Shown: positions 10,691-22,509 of the stretch, one piece after another
Numbering within the stretch: the stretch's first letter is position 1
Layout: each line of letters begins with the position of its first letter
Assembly: GCA_022457065.1 (NCBI GenBank)
Contig: JAJGBQ010000002.1
Span: 5,208,001 to 5,272,000 of the forward strand
Length of the DNA stretch: 64,000 nt
Reading direction: 5' to 3'
DNA from: Curvularia sp. ZM96
Lineage: Eukaryota; Ascomycota; Dothideomycetes; Pleosporales; Pleosporaceae
Program-made: the position numbers and the translations under genes
The notes under the pieces: model-generated
What the model was told of the DNA's origin: nothing
What the model saw: the letters and a program-made list of their open reading frames with translations, nothing else
Databases searched by the model: none

Positions 10691-12500
10691 ACTGACTAGT
10701 CTCTTAGGTTAGTATAGATAAAATTAGTAGACTAAAGTTATTATCCTATATAAAATAAGTTAGGGGAGGACAGCTTATGCGGGAAACACATACCTAAAAG
10801 CGAAATAGGCTAAAAATATATTAAAAAAGATTATGCCGAATAAATTAAAGGTCTACTACTAGAAGATCTCGATTTTAATAAATAGTCGGAATGAAGAGGT
10901 GATGCTTATTCTCGTCTAAATCTGGCTCGAACGTTCGCCTAAGCCGTCTCTCTTTAGTAAGTTTAATAGTATCTAGCCCTAGTACTTCCTCTACAGTGTC
11001 CTCTAAAAGAGAACTGGCGAGTATAACTCTTTAAATTCGCGTAGTGCTAAAATAGACAGAGAGGGGATTAGCTTTTCTTAGATAATTAGTAGCGAGCTTA
11101 AAGCGTAGGTCTTGCACGCTTAGCTGCGTAGCTTCTAGAATCTAGAACTCTAGGTCTAAGACGAATGTGACTAGACGCTGCTATAATATTAGATTTTGCT
11201 CCACGATTACAGATTTATCCTTGCTATTCACTTTCCTAGGCGCAAACGTTAATAGTTCGTTAAAGTGCTAACTATAGAAAGCCTATAACTAGACGTAAGC
11301 TAGTTTAGCGATATTAACCTAGTCTAGTCGGGCTCTAAACTCTATATAATACATTTTAAACTTTTACACTCTAGTCCGCGCTGGCAGAAAGAAACAACCT
11401 AGTAAACTCTTCCTAATCGTGCCTTTCGTCTTACTTCTAATTAATTATCTCAAGCTATCGCATAGCGGCTCTAGGAACTTTAACGTCTTGAAGAACGTCT
11501 ATAACGAAGGGATTAAGGAGAAGATATTCGTAATATTCGCTAGCAATGCTTGTCTAAGGCCTTAGTCTACTACTAAAGAGAAAATAACGCGGTCCTATAT
11601 TAATACGATAATAGTCTCTCTATTAGAAGCGTAATATTTTAGACAAAGCCCCTCTAGTTTCTCTGCGGTAATATTATTAATAACTAAATATAGCAAGATC
11701 GTGTCTCCGCATCTAATAATAATATTCTAAGTTCTTTTAATATACTTTAGGTAGCGAATTATCTCCTACCCTACGTTAGAGATTCACTTCCCGTAAGAGT
11801 TTACGTCGCCTTACCTCGTCGTATTTTAGAGCTAGTAGGCGATATAGGGCACTAAGCTAGAGTTTCGTCTATAGACTAGGCATGTCTACTAGAGATTCGA
11901 AAGTGGCTGCTAGTAGCTAGTTTTTAAGTAACTAATAGAGGTTCCTTAGTTTCGTATTATTAATATATACCTACTATTAATTTTCTAAGAGCTCGTCGTG
12001 TAGTCGACGATTTAGGAGTATCTTTTAGAAAATCTCTCTATTAGAAGGCCTTCGCTAGTTAGAGAAGGACCTAATAATCCTAGTAAGTTTAAAGTCGGGT
12101 GTGTCTACTCGAATTAAACGTGGCCTAAAGAAAATAGCGTGGGAACACTTACTTTTACTAAATAGCTAGACGGTCTACTATTAATCGTTCTTATTAAGAA
12201 AAGCTTTTATAGCCTTAATTTAATGCCGTTCTAATAAGCAATTAACATTTTAGAGATAGAGAAGTGGTAGTTCTTGTCCTTCGCGTAAGTAGAGTAGCTC
12301 GTTCCACGACACTTGCGATATAGCTACTGCATTATCTAAATATATATCGTTAATAATAGCGTCGATGTAATTTTCCTCTTATTGCCTTAGGCAGCCGACC
12401 TTTTTGAATATCTTCTAAATCTAGCGAATATTCTTCTACGAGACCTTCTAACAATTTCGCTAGGCGAGCGGGTGTTAGAAACTTAAAGCGTTTAGCTAAA
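10691..12500 (-). pseudogene. RIP-destroyed minus-strand ORF, possibly DUF3723-like
   Basis: On the minus strand a single frame can be followed through TAG/TAA codons for over 1 kb, from about 11790 down to 10900. Protein-like runs include LLGCFFLPARTRV, ELLTFAPRKVNSKDKS and, near 10920, RRTFEPDLDENKHHLF. The last resembles the region with a charged run before a phenylalanine/leucine-rich stretch in the fungal DUF3723 proteins, many of which are repeat-borne. The match is from memory of the family and is weak. No start, end or intact domain remains. Confidence 0.3.
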
Positions 12501-14427
12501 CTCTTGCGACACCTTGAAAGTACGTAGCCTTAAGTTTTAATAGGTCGTTATTAAAGCGGGACATAGTATTTACCGCCAACGAAGGCACAAATGTGCGTAG
12601 GTTAATAGACTTAATAGATATTAAGTTGCTAGTTTGTAAACTAAATGCGGTAAGACAGTATCTAGGATTTAGCGAGACCTACGCGGCATTATCGGCGGGT
12701 GCCCGTTTCGCTAGAGCCCGTTTTAGTGCGTGTGGAAATAAGAGAGTAAAGCGCGCTAACGTAACTATAGAAATAGAGGGCTAGTTTAGGAACGCGGTAA
12801 CTAATCGAGAGTCTAAACTAGGCATCTTAACTTAAGATATAGACTTCGCATATAGTATAGTAGGATAATCTAGAACGAATAGAGGTTTGGAAACGGGAAC
12901 TAGAAAAGTATGTAAAGGATAGATAATCTAAAGATATCCTAAAATAGGTTCTTAATTTTAACGCTATCGTTAACTTAAAGCGTTAAAAAGGTTATAAAAA
13001 AGAGTACTAGAAGGGTCTCAGAACTAGAGCCAGCGATAAGAGAGACCAAAACGGGCCCCAGCTAGGCGATGCGCACCTCATGCAGGCGTGCGGGGGCCAG
13101 CCGTGGTCCCCACCAGAACGAGATACTCTCGTAAGCCACCCCCGTTTCGCTTCTATCCACTACTAGCGCCAGGTAAGGAGAAGCTGTATCCTCCGCTAGT
13201 AATAAAGTCGCCAGCTCGTTACTAGCGAGCTTAATAAGGTAGAGGATTATTCTAGAAGATAACTTCACGTAATTTAACTAAATTGGCGTAGCCTAAGGAA
13301 CGCGAAGAGAATAGATTACGTTAAAGTAGGATTAGCTTAATAACTAAAGGCACGTAGGTGCCGAGTTCTACCTAAACGTTACTACTCGTACACGTCCACA
13401 CGCTAGCTTTCTACCGCTTATTCGCCCGTACATACTAAGATATGTATAGTATCTTTCTACTTCATCTACTAGTATCGCTACCTTATTATGAGCGCTGTGA
13501 GGTCTTGCATAAATTTCTTGTTTATTGTAGCCTACTCTTAAAAGACTCTTACTAACTTTATTTTCTATTCTTCTAGCGCTTTAACTCTCGCTTCTAGATT
13601 CTATATCTCTTTCGTAGCCGTTATTACGGCGGAGCGTTCTTTCTACTATATATAAGACTTGCTTATTTTATTATTTATTTATAGCGTATAGCTTACTATT
13701 CTAGAAACCTTTCTCTTAACACTAGAACGCCTATTATCTGAGTCTGAATCTTCGAAGTGAACTTACTTCTTATTAGAGAGGTCTACGTATCTGCCGCCTT
13801 AAGATATAGGGCCTACCTAAGATAGTATACTGGCTTGCGGATCTGCTAACTCTACGCCTAGCTACTATGATAATAGATAGGTGCCTAGTGGAAGTACGCA
13901 TAGTAGAGCTACTAATCTAACTTTGCACCTCTTTCCCTATATAATCCTCTATATATTTCCTCCCTAGACACTCCCTCTCTATATACCCCTTAAAGAGGGC
14001 GTTGTCCTTAATAGTGGCGAGGTAATTAGTTAGACTTTGTAATATCGCTAGATAGAAATGCGCTAAAGCTAGTAACGGAGTAGAGAAAGTAGACGAAGGG
14101 ACGAAAGTCTACGCCTACTTATTAAAAGGTACAAGGATTAAGTAATCGACTAATGAGGTGAACCGGTAGAGAAGAGTTAAAAACATTAAGTGTGCTCTTT
14201 CTCTTACTTAGGCACTAAAAGAGTAACTTAGATAAAGTTAGAGGCGCAAATACGACGCCGTTACTAAAGAGCGAATAGCAAATCATACTAACTAATCTAA
14301 ATTCTTATAACACGTGTTATTAATTGCGTATAGGGTGTAGACACTCACTCGTCTTAGTAGAGATTCTATGCATAGTCTAGAATCTAGAAATACGCTTTCC
14401 TAAGAGACAACTACACTTGAACGCGCC
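12501..14427. other. AT-rich RIP DNA with two less mutated islands, no gene called
   Basis: Islands at about 12640-12790 and 13010-13270 are richer in GC than the rest. Their short ORFs (63 and 68 codons) show no family features and no introns that would extend them. The remainder is degenerate. I see no supported gene in these 1.9 kb. Confidence 0.4.
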
Positions 14428-14593
14428 ATACGGGATTTCTTCTAGGACAAGCGTCTAAAGACAGGAATTAGGGGATTATACGGGATTAGCGCTCATATTA
14501 GCAGCAGCAGAATAAGGGCGACGCATTCTAGAATTAGAGGATTATACGGGATTTCTTCTAGGACGGGCATCTAAAGACAGAAATTGGGGGATT
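14428..14593. repeat. Direct repeat, about 50 bp, 116 bp apart
   Basis: ATACGGGATTTCTTCTAGGA followed by a TCTAAAGACAG-type run and AATT.GGGGATTA occurs at 14428 and again at 14544. The two copies differ by a few transitions. The spacer contains GCAGCAGCAG. Confidence 0.65.
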
Positions 14594-15005
14594 AACGTTA
14601 AAGGGGTTTAGTTCACTCTGCACGACAAATATAACTACGCAGCGTGACAACGAATCTTGTGCTAGAAGTGCGTGTTAGGTATAGCTGTCTAGAAATCGGG
14701 AATAAGAGCTCCTAAGGCAAGAATCTTAGTGCAAGGGTCCTTAGTTATAGCGCGTGATACGGCTCGCAGATATCTTAGCACACTACTATTGCAAAATATC
14801 GCTCAGGACGCACGGCCGATCACATGCGTTTCAACGATCTTGTCGTCCGCGCGGAGTGAGTGAGTGAGTGAGTAAGTTATATTTAACGTCCATATATAGT
14901 CCGCGCGGAAAAACTGCCAGGATGCACACTCCTCACGTTAAGTAGATTCTTTAAGTGTGCAGTCTTAATCTTTGCTATCTTAGCTTTCTTTCTAGCCTAC
15001 TAAGC
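14594..15005. other. Non-coding stretch with a GAGT microsatellite
   Basis: No coding frame. A short GAGT run (five units, about 14855-14873) is followed by a second copy of GTCCGCGCGGA: one stands at 14845, the other at about 14900. These direct copies flank about 55 bp. Confidence 0.45.
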
Positions 15006-15399
15006 TACGAGCCTCGTACTAATATAAAGTAACACGCTTATAGACTAGTACGAGCGTCGTACTAATACAAAATAGCGCCCTTGTGGACTAGTACGGAGGA
15101 CGTAAGGGTACACTAATTAGACTAGTACGAACGCCGTACTAGTACAAAATAGCGCCCTTATGGACTAGTACGGGGGACGTAAAGGTACGCTAACTAGACT
15201 AGTACAAAATAGCACGCTTATAGACTAGTACGCTAATCGTACTAGTACAAGTGTTGTACTAATACAGAATAGCACGCTTGTGGGCTAGTACGGAGGACGT
15301 AAGGGTACGCTAACTAGACTAGTACGCGCGTCGTATTAATATAAAATAGTGCGCTAGTAGACTAGTACGTAGAATGTAGCGGTACGCTAATTAGACTAG
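15006..15399. repeat. 77-bp tandem satellite, about five units
   Basis: Units begin GACTAGTACG, carry a TAGTACAAAATAGCGC-type core, a second GACTAGTACGG and GACGTAAGGGTACGCTAA. Complete unit starts include 15043 and 15120, which are 77 bp apart. Some later units are internally shortened (from 15197). The two halves of a unit share the GACTAGTAC word, so the array grew from a shorter repeat. A stray inverted copy lies at 9985-10046. Confidence 0.8.
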
Positions 15400-15983
15400 T
15401 CCTAGACGGCAGGTAACATACACTAGTGCAAGTGTACTCGCTAAGATGGAAGGTACTAGATTAACGCTAACTAAAAATATTAGCTAGTAAGCGTATCGCT
15501 ACTGCCGTATTAAGCTATCGCTACGTCTAGTATTAAGATCTCATAAGACGCTATAACTAACGTTTTACAGAGTCGCAGAAGACAATCCCTAGTTATAAGG
15601 ATCTCTGCTAACTCGAATGAAGGGCTTACCAAAATAGAAAAAAGATAAGTGCTTAGACTAACTAACTACTTAGAATGTTAACAGCTAAAAGCTCGCTAAA
15701 AGTCCGCAACACCTAGTATAGAAACGTATTTATAACACACTTAACTCGTCTTTCTTAGCCTAGAAAGCCGCATATGCCTAGATTAAAGAGTCGTCACGAG
15801 ATCGAGTCACACAGCAAAGGTCACATAGGTCGATCTTAATTCTAACATCCCAAGTAGCGTACGTTATCCCGAGTGTAGAATTCTAAGTGGTGCATCAGTC
15901 TCACTAGCCGTTGTGAAACTTCCTCTATCAGTGTAAGCAACTCTCTAGAGCATCTAGTTCAGCAGCTTACACTTCCTAAGTGG
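15400..15983. other. AT-rich DNA, nothing recognised
   Basis: Degenerate sequence between the satellite and the fold-back element. No frame, RNA or repeat boundary is recognised. Confidence 0.4.
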
Positions 15984-16260
15984 GCATACACTCTCATGCA
16001 GTTGCAGCTTCCGGTTTCTGTGAGCAGGCAACCTTTGATCCCACGCTAAGCCTCTGTCGCTTAGTAGTAATCTTGCCCAAATAGTATTAGTTTCGTCAAC
16101 GATGCGTCTTCTTTCAAACTCTCAGACCAATCAACGCAGCATATCTATATGGTTTAACTATTTTTAGATAAGCGTACACCAGGTGGGTCCGCGTCCCGCG
16201 TGGGATGACAATTGGGCTATGTGCGCACAGCGGAAGCTGCAAGTGCATGAGAGTGTATGC
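15984..16260. mobile_element. Fold-back/MITE-like element, 277 bp
   Basis: The outer 30 bp (15984-16013 and 16231-16260) are inverted repeats with one mismatch; the left arm begins GCATACACTCTCATGCAG. The pairing continues inward imperfectly through CTGTGAGCA facing TGCGCACAG and through ATCCCACGC facing GCGTGGGAT, so each arm is about 65 bp. The middle is AT-richer and has no ORF. No clear target duplication is seen, so the exact ends are uncertain. It is less RIP-mutated than its flanks. Confidence 0.65.
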
Positions 16261-18080
16261 GCAAAACTGAGTGATGGATCTCGAACAAACTTACCCATAC
16301 ATAAATAGAGTATACGTGATCGCTATAGTCGTACGCCTAGTATGGTTCGTTTCCACCAGACAGCCAGGAGCCATAAGATACCGCGTCAAGGGACCGCTCA
16401 GCGCTACGCAGGACACCCTCATGCTATGCAGCAGTTTTGACGTAACTAGTTGCAAAGTTAGTGTAATTAATTTCTAGTACGTCATCTTACGGCCGCGATA
16501 TAAGTAGTCGTCCTATCTTTATATAAATAAGTATAATACGGGGGTTCTATAAGTTTAGTACGCGTTAGTTATAATCTTAATTACTATTAGGGATTGAATA
16601 TAAACGTAGCAAGTTTAGAAATTTTTTCGAAAAAAGTAATATCCTAATGGCGGGACTTCTTAATCCTCTTAGTTCTTGTCTATACGTATAAAGTAAGTGC
16701 ATTTATACTAGATTATTCTTTAGATATATAGTAGCTATTTATAGCATATATCTTCTAGGAATTATAGCTATTTACTTTATCTCTTTTATAATCGTAAAAA
16801 TAGTAAAGCGTTCCGTAGAGGTTATCCTTAAGTATCGTTTCTTAAACCGCAAATTGCTTAATAAAGCATTGCTCCCTATAGGCGCACTAGTTTCTAATAA
16901 ACATATATAAGGCGAAGCAGAAGGTAATAAGCGTCTCGCTCTCTTAGGAGACTCCGTTCTACAAGAAGCTGTTCTAGAGCTATAGTACAACTCTAAGGAA
17001 AGTACTAGTAAGTGTGCACATACATAAAGGTTTGTTGTAAAACTGACCTTCCTAGAGGAGGGATATAATAGAATAAGGAATTTATGTAGAAACATAAAGT
17101 TAAATTAAATAGCTTAGAGAAGTAGAATATCGAATTATATTGCTAAAATCCCATGCTAATAAGGCTAGATACTACAGAAGACTGCTACGTTAATAGTTAA
17201 AGCACTAGTGGGAGCAGTTTATCTAGACTATAGAAAGGATATATCTAAGGTTATGCAAGTCCTCGAGGCTATTAGGTTTTTTATAGAGTAACTAGAAAAT
17301 TACACTTGCTCTAAAAGTCCGCTACACATATTTATAGAACTAGACTTCTAGGACCACCCTAACTTAGGATTATTCTAGTCTTTTCGCATCTCTAGAAACG
17401 TGCTATTCCCGCACTGCGTATTAATAGAAAATCTAACTAACCTCTAGGCCAGGACTAACCTATAGATTAAGTATAGTAGTAGGTATCGAGTAAGACGTAG
17501 TTATTAGTCTAAACTTTGACTTTCTTTTCTATTTAATGCATTTAATACCGCACCTTTTATAGTTTTAATAGGGAAAAGGGGCCTCGCACTTACGTTTTAT
17601 GCGGTAGTAGTGGTCGCAGGCGTTACTTAATTATCCTCTTCTTAGTCGCTTTATTAAGGACAATTTTGCGGTCCCTAATTCTTCTCCCTTTACTTCTTTC
17701 GTAGTTGTTGACATGCGGGGCAGATAAGTGGCTAACTTAGTACTAGATAAGCGATTCGAGGTATTCTAGAAGGGTTAATCAATATATCGAGGCTCTCGAC
17801 GCGCATATTAATAGCACACACTTGCCAATTATTGTAGTTAAGATTAGTCTCTAATCTTAGCTAGAGCCTACATTAATTAGTAAGAGTTTTAAACGTATAC
17901 CTATGTAAATATCTTTCTAAGAGCGACCCTAGATTATTATCTAGACTTAAAGGGAGGGACTTTATGCGTTAGTCTAACTGCTAGCAGTAATCTAGAGAGG
18001 TTACACACACGCCTGCCACAACATGACCGCATTTCTCTACTAAAGATAAGGGAAGAAATGCTAAGTAAATCAAAGTTGTC
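16261..18080. other. AT-rich RIP DNA, no gene called
   Basis: The longest open frame is a 107-codon minus-strand stretch (16772-17095). It is Leu/Ser-rich and has no recognisable motif. The rest is full of TAG/TAA. The AT-rich compartment ends at about 18080, where composition changes abruptly. Confidence 0.45.
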
Positions 18081-18112
18081 TCTTAGGATGGGGCGAAAGT
18101 TAACGTGTACAC

Positions 18113-18640
18113 AGGGCTAGCCTTTAGTAGTCCATGCTACCATGTTGACCATCGTGTCTCTTTTCACCTTCGACAAAGCACCGGCGTCAATGGCCTAGAC
18201 CTGCAGTTCCCTAAGCAGATTAGAGTCGTCAGATAAGAATTGCTTTAGCACAATAATCTTGTATCCGTTGTACTCCAAGTATTCAATAAACGCCACAACA
18301 GCGTTCGCTGTCTATTCTTGGATCAGCGGTGACAACAACAGGGCTAGTCACATACAATCGCGTTAGCGGCAGGTACCGCATCTTAAACCATCTAAAAGTG
18401 GGTGTCGCGCAGAAAGGCAACCGGTGAGGGACTAAGAGGGCGGCAAGGCAAAACTTAAAGAACGTCTCAGCCTTATCGGCTGCATAGATATATGTCGCAT
18501 GCGTAGGTGCGGGGTGCATCCTTGTTGCTATTGCAGTGGCTTGTTGCTTTAGCTCAGTTAAAGTTATTACTTCTGCGGCCTTGCACAGGCTGCGACAATA
18601 TATTGTGAACTCAAACCTCAGACCTTGCACGCTCCCGGGC
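18113..18640 (-). pseudogene. Broken minus-strand gene fragment, unidentified
   Basis: Two minus-strand frames read as protein and join through a frameshift near 18300. The upstream part (115 codons, no ATG, begins at a GTG at 18630) contains TELKQQATAIATRMH and a hydrophobic stretch KFCLAALLVPH. The downstream part reads AFIEYLEYNGYKIIVLKQF and AIDAGALSKVKRDTMVNM, with TAG codons where Gln or similar would be expected. Codon usage looks like a once-real gene. I do not recognise the family. Confidence 0.4.
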
Positions 18641-18930
18641 TCTCATTCTTGGTGAAGCCAAACCCAACATGGAATAGCTTGATCCAGACGCCCCATGGTG
18701 GCGGATAAGGAGAGACGAACGTGGGTATAAGTCTAGAATACCCTAGGCTGCAACATCAGGCAGGGCTGACGAAAAAGAAATTGTCTGAGCACTTGTGGAT
18801 GCGCAGCACGCTCGGCAATATGACCAGATGCATGAATTTGACGCCCAGAAGTCTATTCCAAAAGCAGCTTAGGTTCTAGTCCCAGGACTAGGACTGAAAA
18901 CTTATCTCCTTAGAGACCTACTCCACGGTC

Positions 18931-20464
18931 GTGCCCGCGAACCTCGACGCCCACTCTCTAAGAGACATGGCATTTTCTGGATCTCAGACCGATTTTGTAA
19001 CAGCTCTAGACTCTTGCACATCTCTCAATCTTAATCGCGCACTTGCGCATAATTCAGACTCTATTATTAAGTGGTTTAATACCTTTACGAGCCTAATTCA
19101 GACGCATGGTATCCTACCATCAGACATCTGGAACTTTGACGAGACTGGCTTTCGCGTTGGGATTGGAAAAGACCAGTGGGCTGTTACTTTTGAACCTCGC
19201 CGCCGTGTCTATTTACCGACGCCTGATGACCGTACATCATTGACTGTAACCGAGTGCGTCAATGCCGCAGGCCACGCTATCCCACCAATGATCATTATTG
19301 AAGGCGACGCACTCCTTGAGCGCTACTTCACCGATTTACCCGATAACTACCTTATTGCGCATAGCGATAGTGGCTATACAAACGATCAATTGAGTTTTGA
19401 GTGGGTAAGACACTTCGTACAACAGAGCCAGAAGCATACTCAAGGAGTATATCGGCTACTTTTGTTTGATGGATTTGATTCACACTGCACCCAAGAGTTT
19501 CTAGAAGTCCTTGAGGATCACAAAGTTATTGCCTATCGCCTGCCTCCACATACATCTCACTTTCTCCAACCGCTTGATGCGGGCTGTTTCCAGCCGTACA
19601 AGTACTGGTACGCGCAGGCTGCTGATCATGCAACCCGAACAGGCTGTACGGCTTTCAACAAGGTTGAGTTCTTGGCTGCTATCGAGTCAATCCGCGCCTA
19701 TACATTCAAGTCCCGTACGATACAAAAAGGCTGGCGGGACTCAGGATTATATCCATTGGATATCAAGCGCGTCAAGAATAATATACAGAGAGATTTTGCT
19801 GATTGGGATGCTGATTGCCAAGATACTGGCAGTAGTAGTGATAGTAGTAGCAACACTACTATAGATGGAACACCACCACCACCAGAGCTAAACACGCCTC
19901 TAACTATCCGGACGCTTAAGCGCAATATTGACTTTTGTCTGGAGAATGAGGAGCTTAGCGAAAACGTAAAACGTACACTATTTGGAGCGTATAATTGTAA
20001 GCAGTTGTGTGTGAGAAGTGTTGTGTATTGTGTTGTATGTGATGGGAGTAAGTTTAAATACAGCAGTATTAGTCAGTGGGTAACCACGTGACTATACATG
20101 GTACTTCTGGGCTTACAATAATATATCTGTTGCTGGAGACCAAGCAATTGGTGAACTGCGCACCATGACTTCAATTGCACAATCGCGGCGATCACGCCAA
20201 CAAAGGACCCGTACGATTCTTAAATCTTCAATGGGAGTTATCTACTCCCATTCGGCACGAAAGATGGTTCAAAATAAGCTTGCAGCTGAGTTGGGCCAGC
20301 TTAAGTTTGAATATTCAAAGATGAAGGGCATGCCAATCATGAAAAAGAAGCGGCATTTCCAAGCTTACAAACCAGTACATGAGCAATTACAGCGTGTATG
20401 GGCGTCAATGCGTGCTGCTGGGTTACTGGCGTACGAAAATCAGTATGAGAACTGGCGTGGTTGA
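18931..20464 (+). pseudogene. Pogo-like transposase C, 5'-truncated and split by an insertion
   Basis: Catalytic core of a pogo/Fot1-type transposase, distinct from families A and D. The motifs are WNFDETGFRVG (first Asp), LLLFDGFDSH (second Asp) and HFLQPLDAGCF (third Asp). The DNA-binding N-terminus is missing: similarity starts near NRALAHNSD at about 19030, and the residues before it look like unrelated sequence. At 19996-20117 a 122-bp solo-LTR-like element interrupts the frame. Skipping it together with one 5-bp duplication restores the same frame into the C-terminal part that ends at 20464 (MKKKRHFQAYKPV region). No RIP stops are present, so inactivation came from truncation and insertion. 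Confidence 0.85.
19996..20117. mobile_element. Solo-LTR-like short element, copy 2
   Basis: The element starts TGTAAGCAGTTG and ends GGGCTTACA, and is flanked by the exact 5-bp duplication ATAAT (19991-19995 and 20118-20122). It is clearly related to 462-588 and shares the GTTTAAATACAG word and a CCACGTGAC..TACA tail. It lies inside the coding sequence of transposase C and supplies the false C-terminus and stop of the upstream frame. Confidence 0.8.
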
Positions 20465-20537
20465 GTAATTATTCAATAATATATCTGGGTTGTACGAAAA
20501 AATATCGTATTGAAGGTAATATCGTATTGAGCGTCGG

Positions 20538-20591
20538 CACTCGCCTGCGGCGAGTGTCAGCGCAGCTGACTTAGCTTAGTCATAAGCTAAG
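20538..20591. repeat. Two adjacent perfect hairpins
   Basis: CACTCGCC / GGCGAGTG (20538-20556) has a 3-nt loop. CTTAGCTTA / TAAGCTAAG (20570-20591) has a 4-nt loop. They lie just beyond transposase C and may belong to the end of that element. There is no evidence for an RNA function. Confidence 0.5.
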
Positions 20592-20599
20592 CCTTGGCA

Positions 20600-22141
20600 C
20601 GGATAGGAATGCTTGCGCGAAGGAGACGGGCTGGGATTACAGGGATTGTGTTTTCGTGTCTAGGCTGGCGCAGGTAGAGGCCGGACCGGAATTTATCCGG
20701 GTTTGCCGGGATCAGCGGCAACAGTTCCGACCGTAACAAGCCTCGCGTTTACGCCCTCCGCTCACACCTGCTGCCCCCACCCGCCGCTCCTACTGCTATG
20801 CAATACAAGCGCGCCCGCTGCCGCTGCCTTTCTCTCTCAGTGCGACCTCCAACGTGTCCTGGAGCTTCCAACCTTCATCAGCAATAGATCCGTTTCTCGA
20901 GGGGGGAGAGAAACCGTTAGCGTCCGTGTCCCCAAGTCCATCATCCACCACGTCTAGGCGTAGGCCAACGAGGCGCTCCCCGCCCGCCGCCGAGAGGCAA
21001 CTCCCGCACATACCCAAAGGCGATAGGGAGAAGGCACCGACGCACAGCTTCAAGAAATACCCAGGGTGGGTGGGCGGGCCGAGCCAGATCCCTTTGCCGC
21101 GGATGGTGCTGTACGCCGTCATTGCACGGTCCGTTCTTGATCAAACACATTGATGGACTCTTGGCCCTATTGATGACCGTGCCAGAATGGCGGCGGAGCG
21201 TTGAGGGAGCTGCATTTGTGAGCAAAGACTGTGGGTGAACAAGAAGTGTGAACGCGGGCGAGGGCGAGGACGAGGGCGTTAGGGCTGGGAAGCAAGCTGC
21301 TGTAAAGAGGTTAGTGAGGAGAGGAAGCAAAAGGAGAAGAAGAAAGGGAAGGGGAAGTCAGAGACGTCGCCCCTGAGGCCCTCATTGCCAGCAGACTCGG
21401 TTCCTGAGGACCCGCATCAGCCAGCTCCGAGACGGCTAGCTCGCCCCAGCCGCCTATTAGCCCGCTCCCGCTCCGAGGACCTCTCTTGTCTTCTCTTCAC
21501 GACAAGGTCACCGCCGGCCACATTGAGAAGCCCGCCAAATCGCAGAGAAGCGTCAAAGTTCCCCAAGCTCCCGCCCCACTCCTCGGGCAACGTAGAATAG
21601 AGAGAAGTCCTGGCTTCACGGATTGCTAATCTCAAACAGACGGTTACAACTACTTGAGATGCGCGACGTCCAGTCATCTCTCACTAGTCGCCGCACGACC
21701 TTGGCTACATTCCACTCACCACATCTAAGGCCTATACTTATGGCGAGAACTATGTGCGACATTCAACCGCGCCATTCCAACACCATCCCCATACAACATC
21801 CAACGCTCGACCGCAAATCACCCGTCGACCTGGTGAGCAGGGAGTTCCGTGACTGCAGGCGATAGGAAGCTCCCTCGGGCGCATGGATGGTGTCGTTCGG
21901 CCAAGTTCACGCGCACGGAGCGGAAGCGGCGGTTCCTCCTCTCGTTCATATCCTGCATGGTACGGAAGAACAGAGCATTTCCTGAGTATTGTAGAGAGGG
22001 CACGGAAGTACGATCATGGTTCGGGCTTTTCCGAGGACGAGTGGAATTGTGAAGTCTAGCTCCACTTCTCAAGCTCGCACTCAACACATGTAAGCACCGA
22101 CAGACGCTAGTCCTTGCTCTCATCTTGCATCACTATATGCT
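20600..22141. other. GC-balanced stretch, no supported gene
   Basis: Many short overlapping ORFs exist on both strands (up to 129 codons). They are Pro/Ser/Arg-rich, overlap one another, and show no domain, signal peptide or intron structure. The block from 20700 to 21600 is GC-rich and could be an untranslated or promoter remnant. I see nothing that can be called. Confidence 0.45.
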
Positions 22142-22509
22142 ATAGAAAGACGGCCAGAATCGAACCCCGCATCACTCGCGTGTTCCACTCTCCCGGGCCG
22201 CATCGGTAGCCACAACGTCGTCCTCACATGTCGGCCGCCCGGCCAGATGGGCATCGGCGCTGCTGCACTCAGCGCAGAGCAAGCCATGTCCAAGTTTATG
22301 TCGATCCGCTTTGGGTCGATGGTGGGTGTCGGCGGTGGAGCCGTGAGCGCAGAGGCCGATGTGCGACTGGGAGAGATCGGGGTCAGCCAGGCGGTCAGGC
22401 AGCACAGCGGAGTAGTGCAGTACGGCTTTGGCAAAACAGGAGAAGGCCGACTGGTTTTTTTTTTCGTACTTCCCGTTTGTCAATCGGTACATGAGGTCAC
22501 GCTAAATTA
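22142..22509 (+). pseudogene. Fragment of PNP-type N-terminal domain of a fungal NLR-like protein
   Basis: One plus-strand frame reads GRIGSHNVVLTCRPPGQMG, then FMSIRFGSMVGVGGG, then ADVRLGEIGVSQ and VVQYGFGKT. This order and spacing match the nucleoside-phosphorylase-like (PNP_UDP_1) domain found at the N-terminus of many fungal NLR-type STAND proteins. There the glycine-rich strand (VGIGGG in relatives) precedes an ADIRLGDVVVS-type segment and a GGVVQYDFGK-type segment. In such proteins the domain is an effector module; none of the NACHT/NB-ARC or repeat regions follow here. The frame ends in an unrelated tail after a T-run at 22455 and stops at 22509. It is a truncated remnant. A TPR piece of the kind found in such proteins lies 1.3 kb away on the other strand. 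Confidence 0.65.

Noticed and set aside
20703..21865. Several overlapping ORFs of 70-129 codons in GC-rich DNA
   Set aside because: They overlap on both strands, have no domains, introns or consistent codon bias, and are typical of chance ORFs in GC-rich sequence.
22140..22200. A tRNA-like 3' half on the minus strand (GGTTCGATTCTGGCC)
   Set aside because: The T-loop word is present but the T-stem does not pair and no cloverleaf can be drawn. The same bases are explained by the PNP-domain reading frame on the plus strand.
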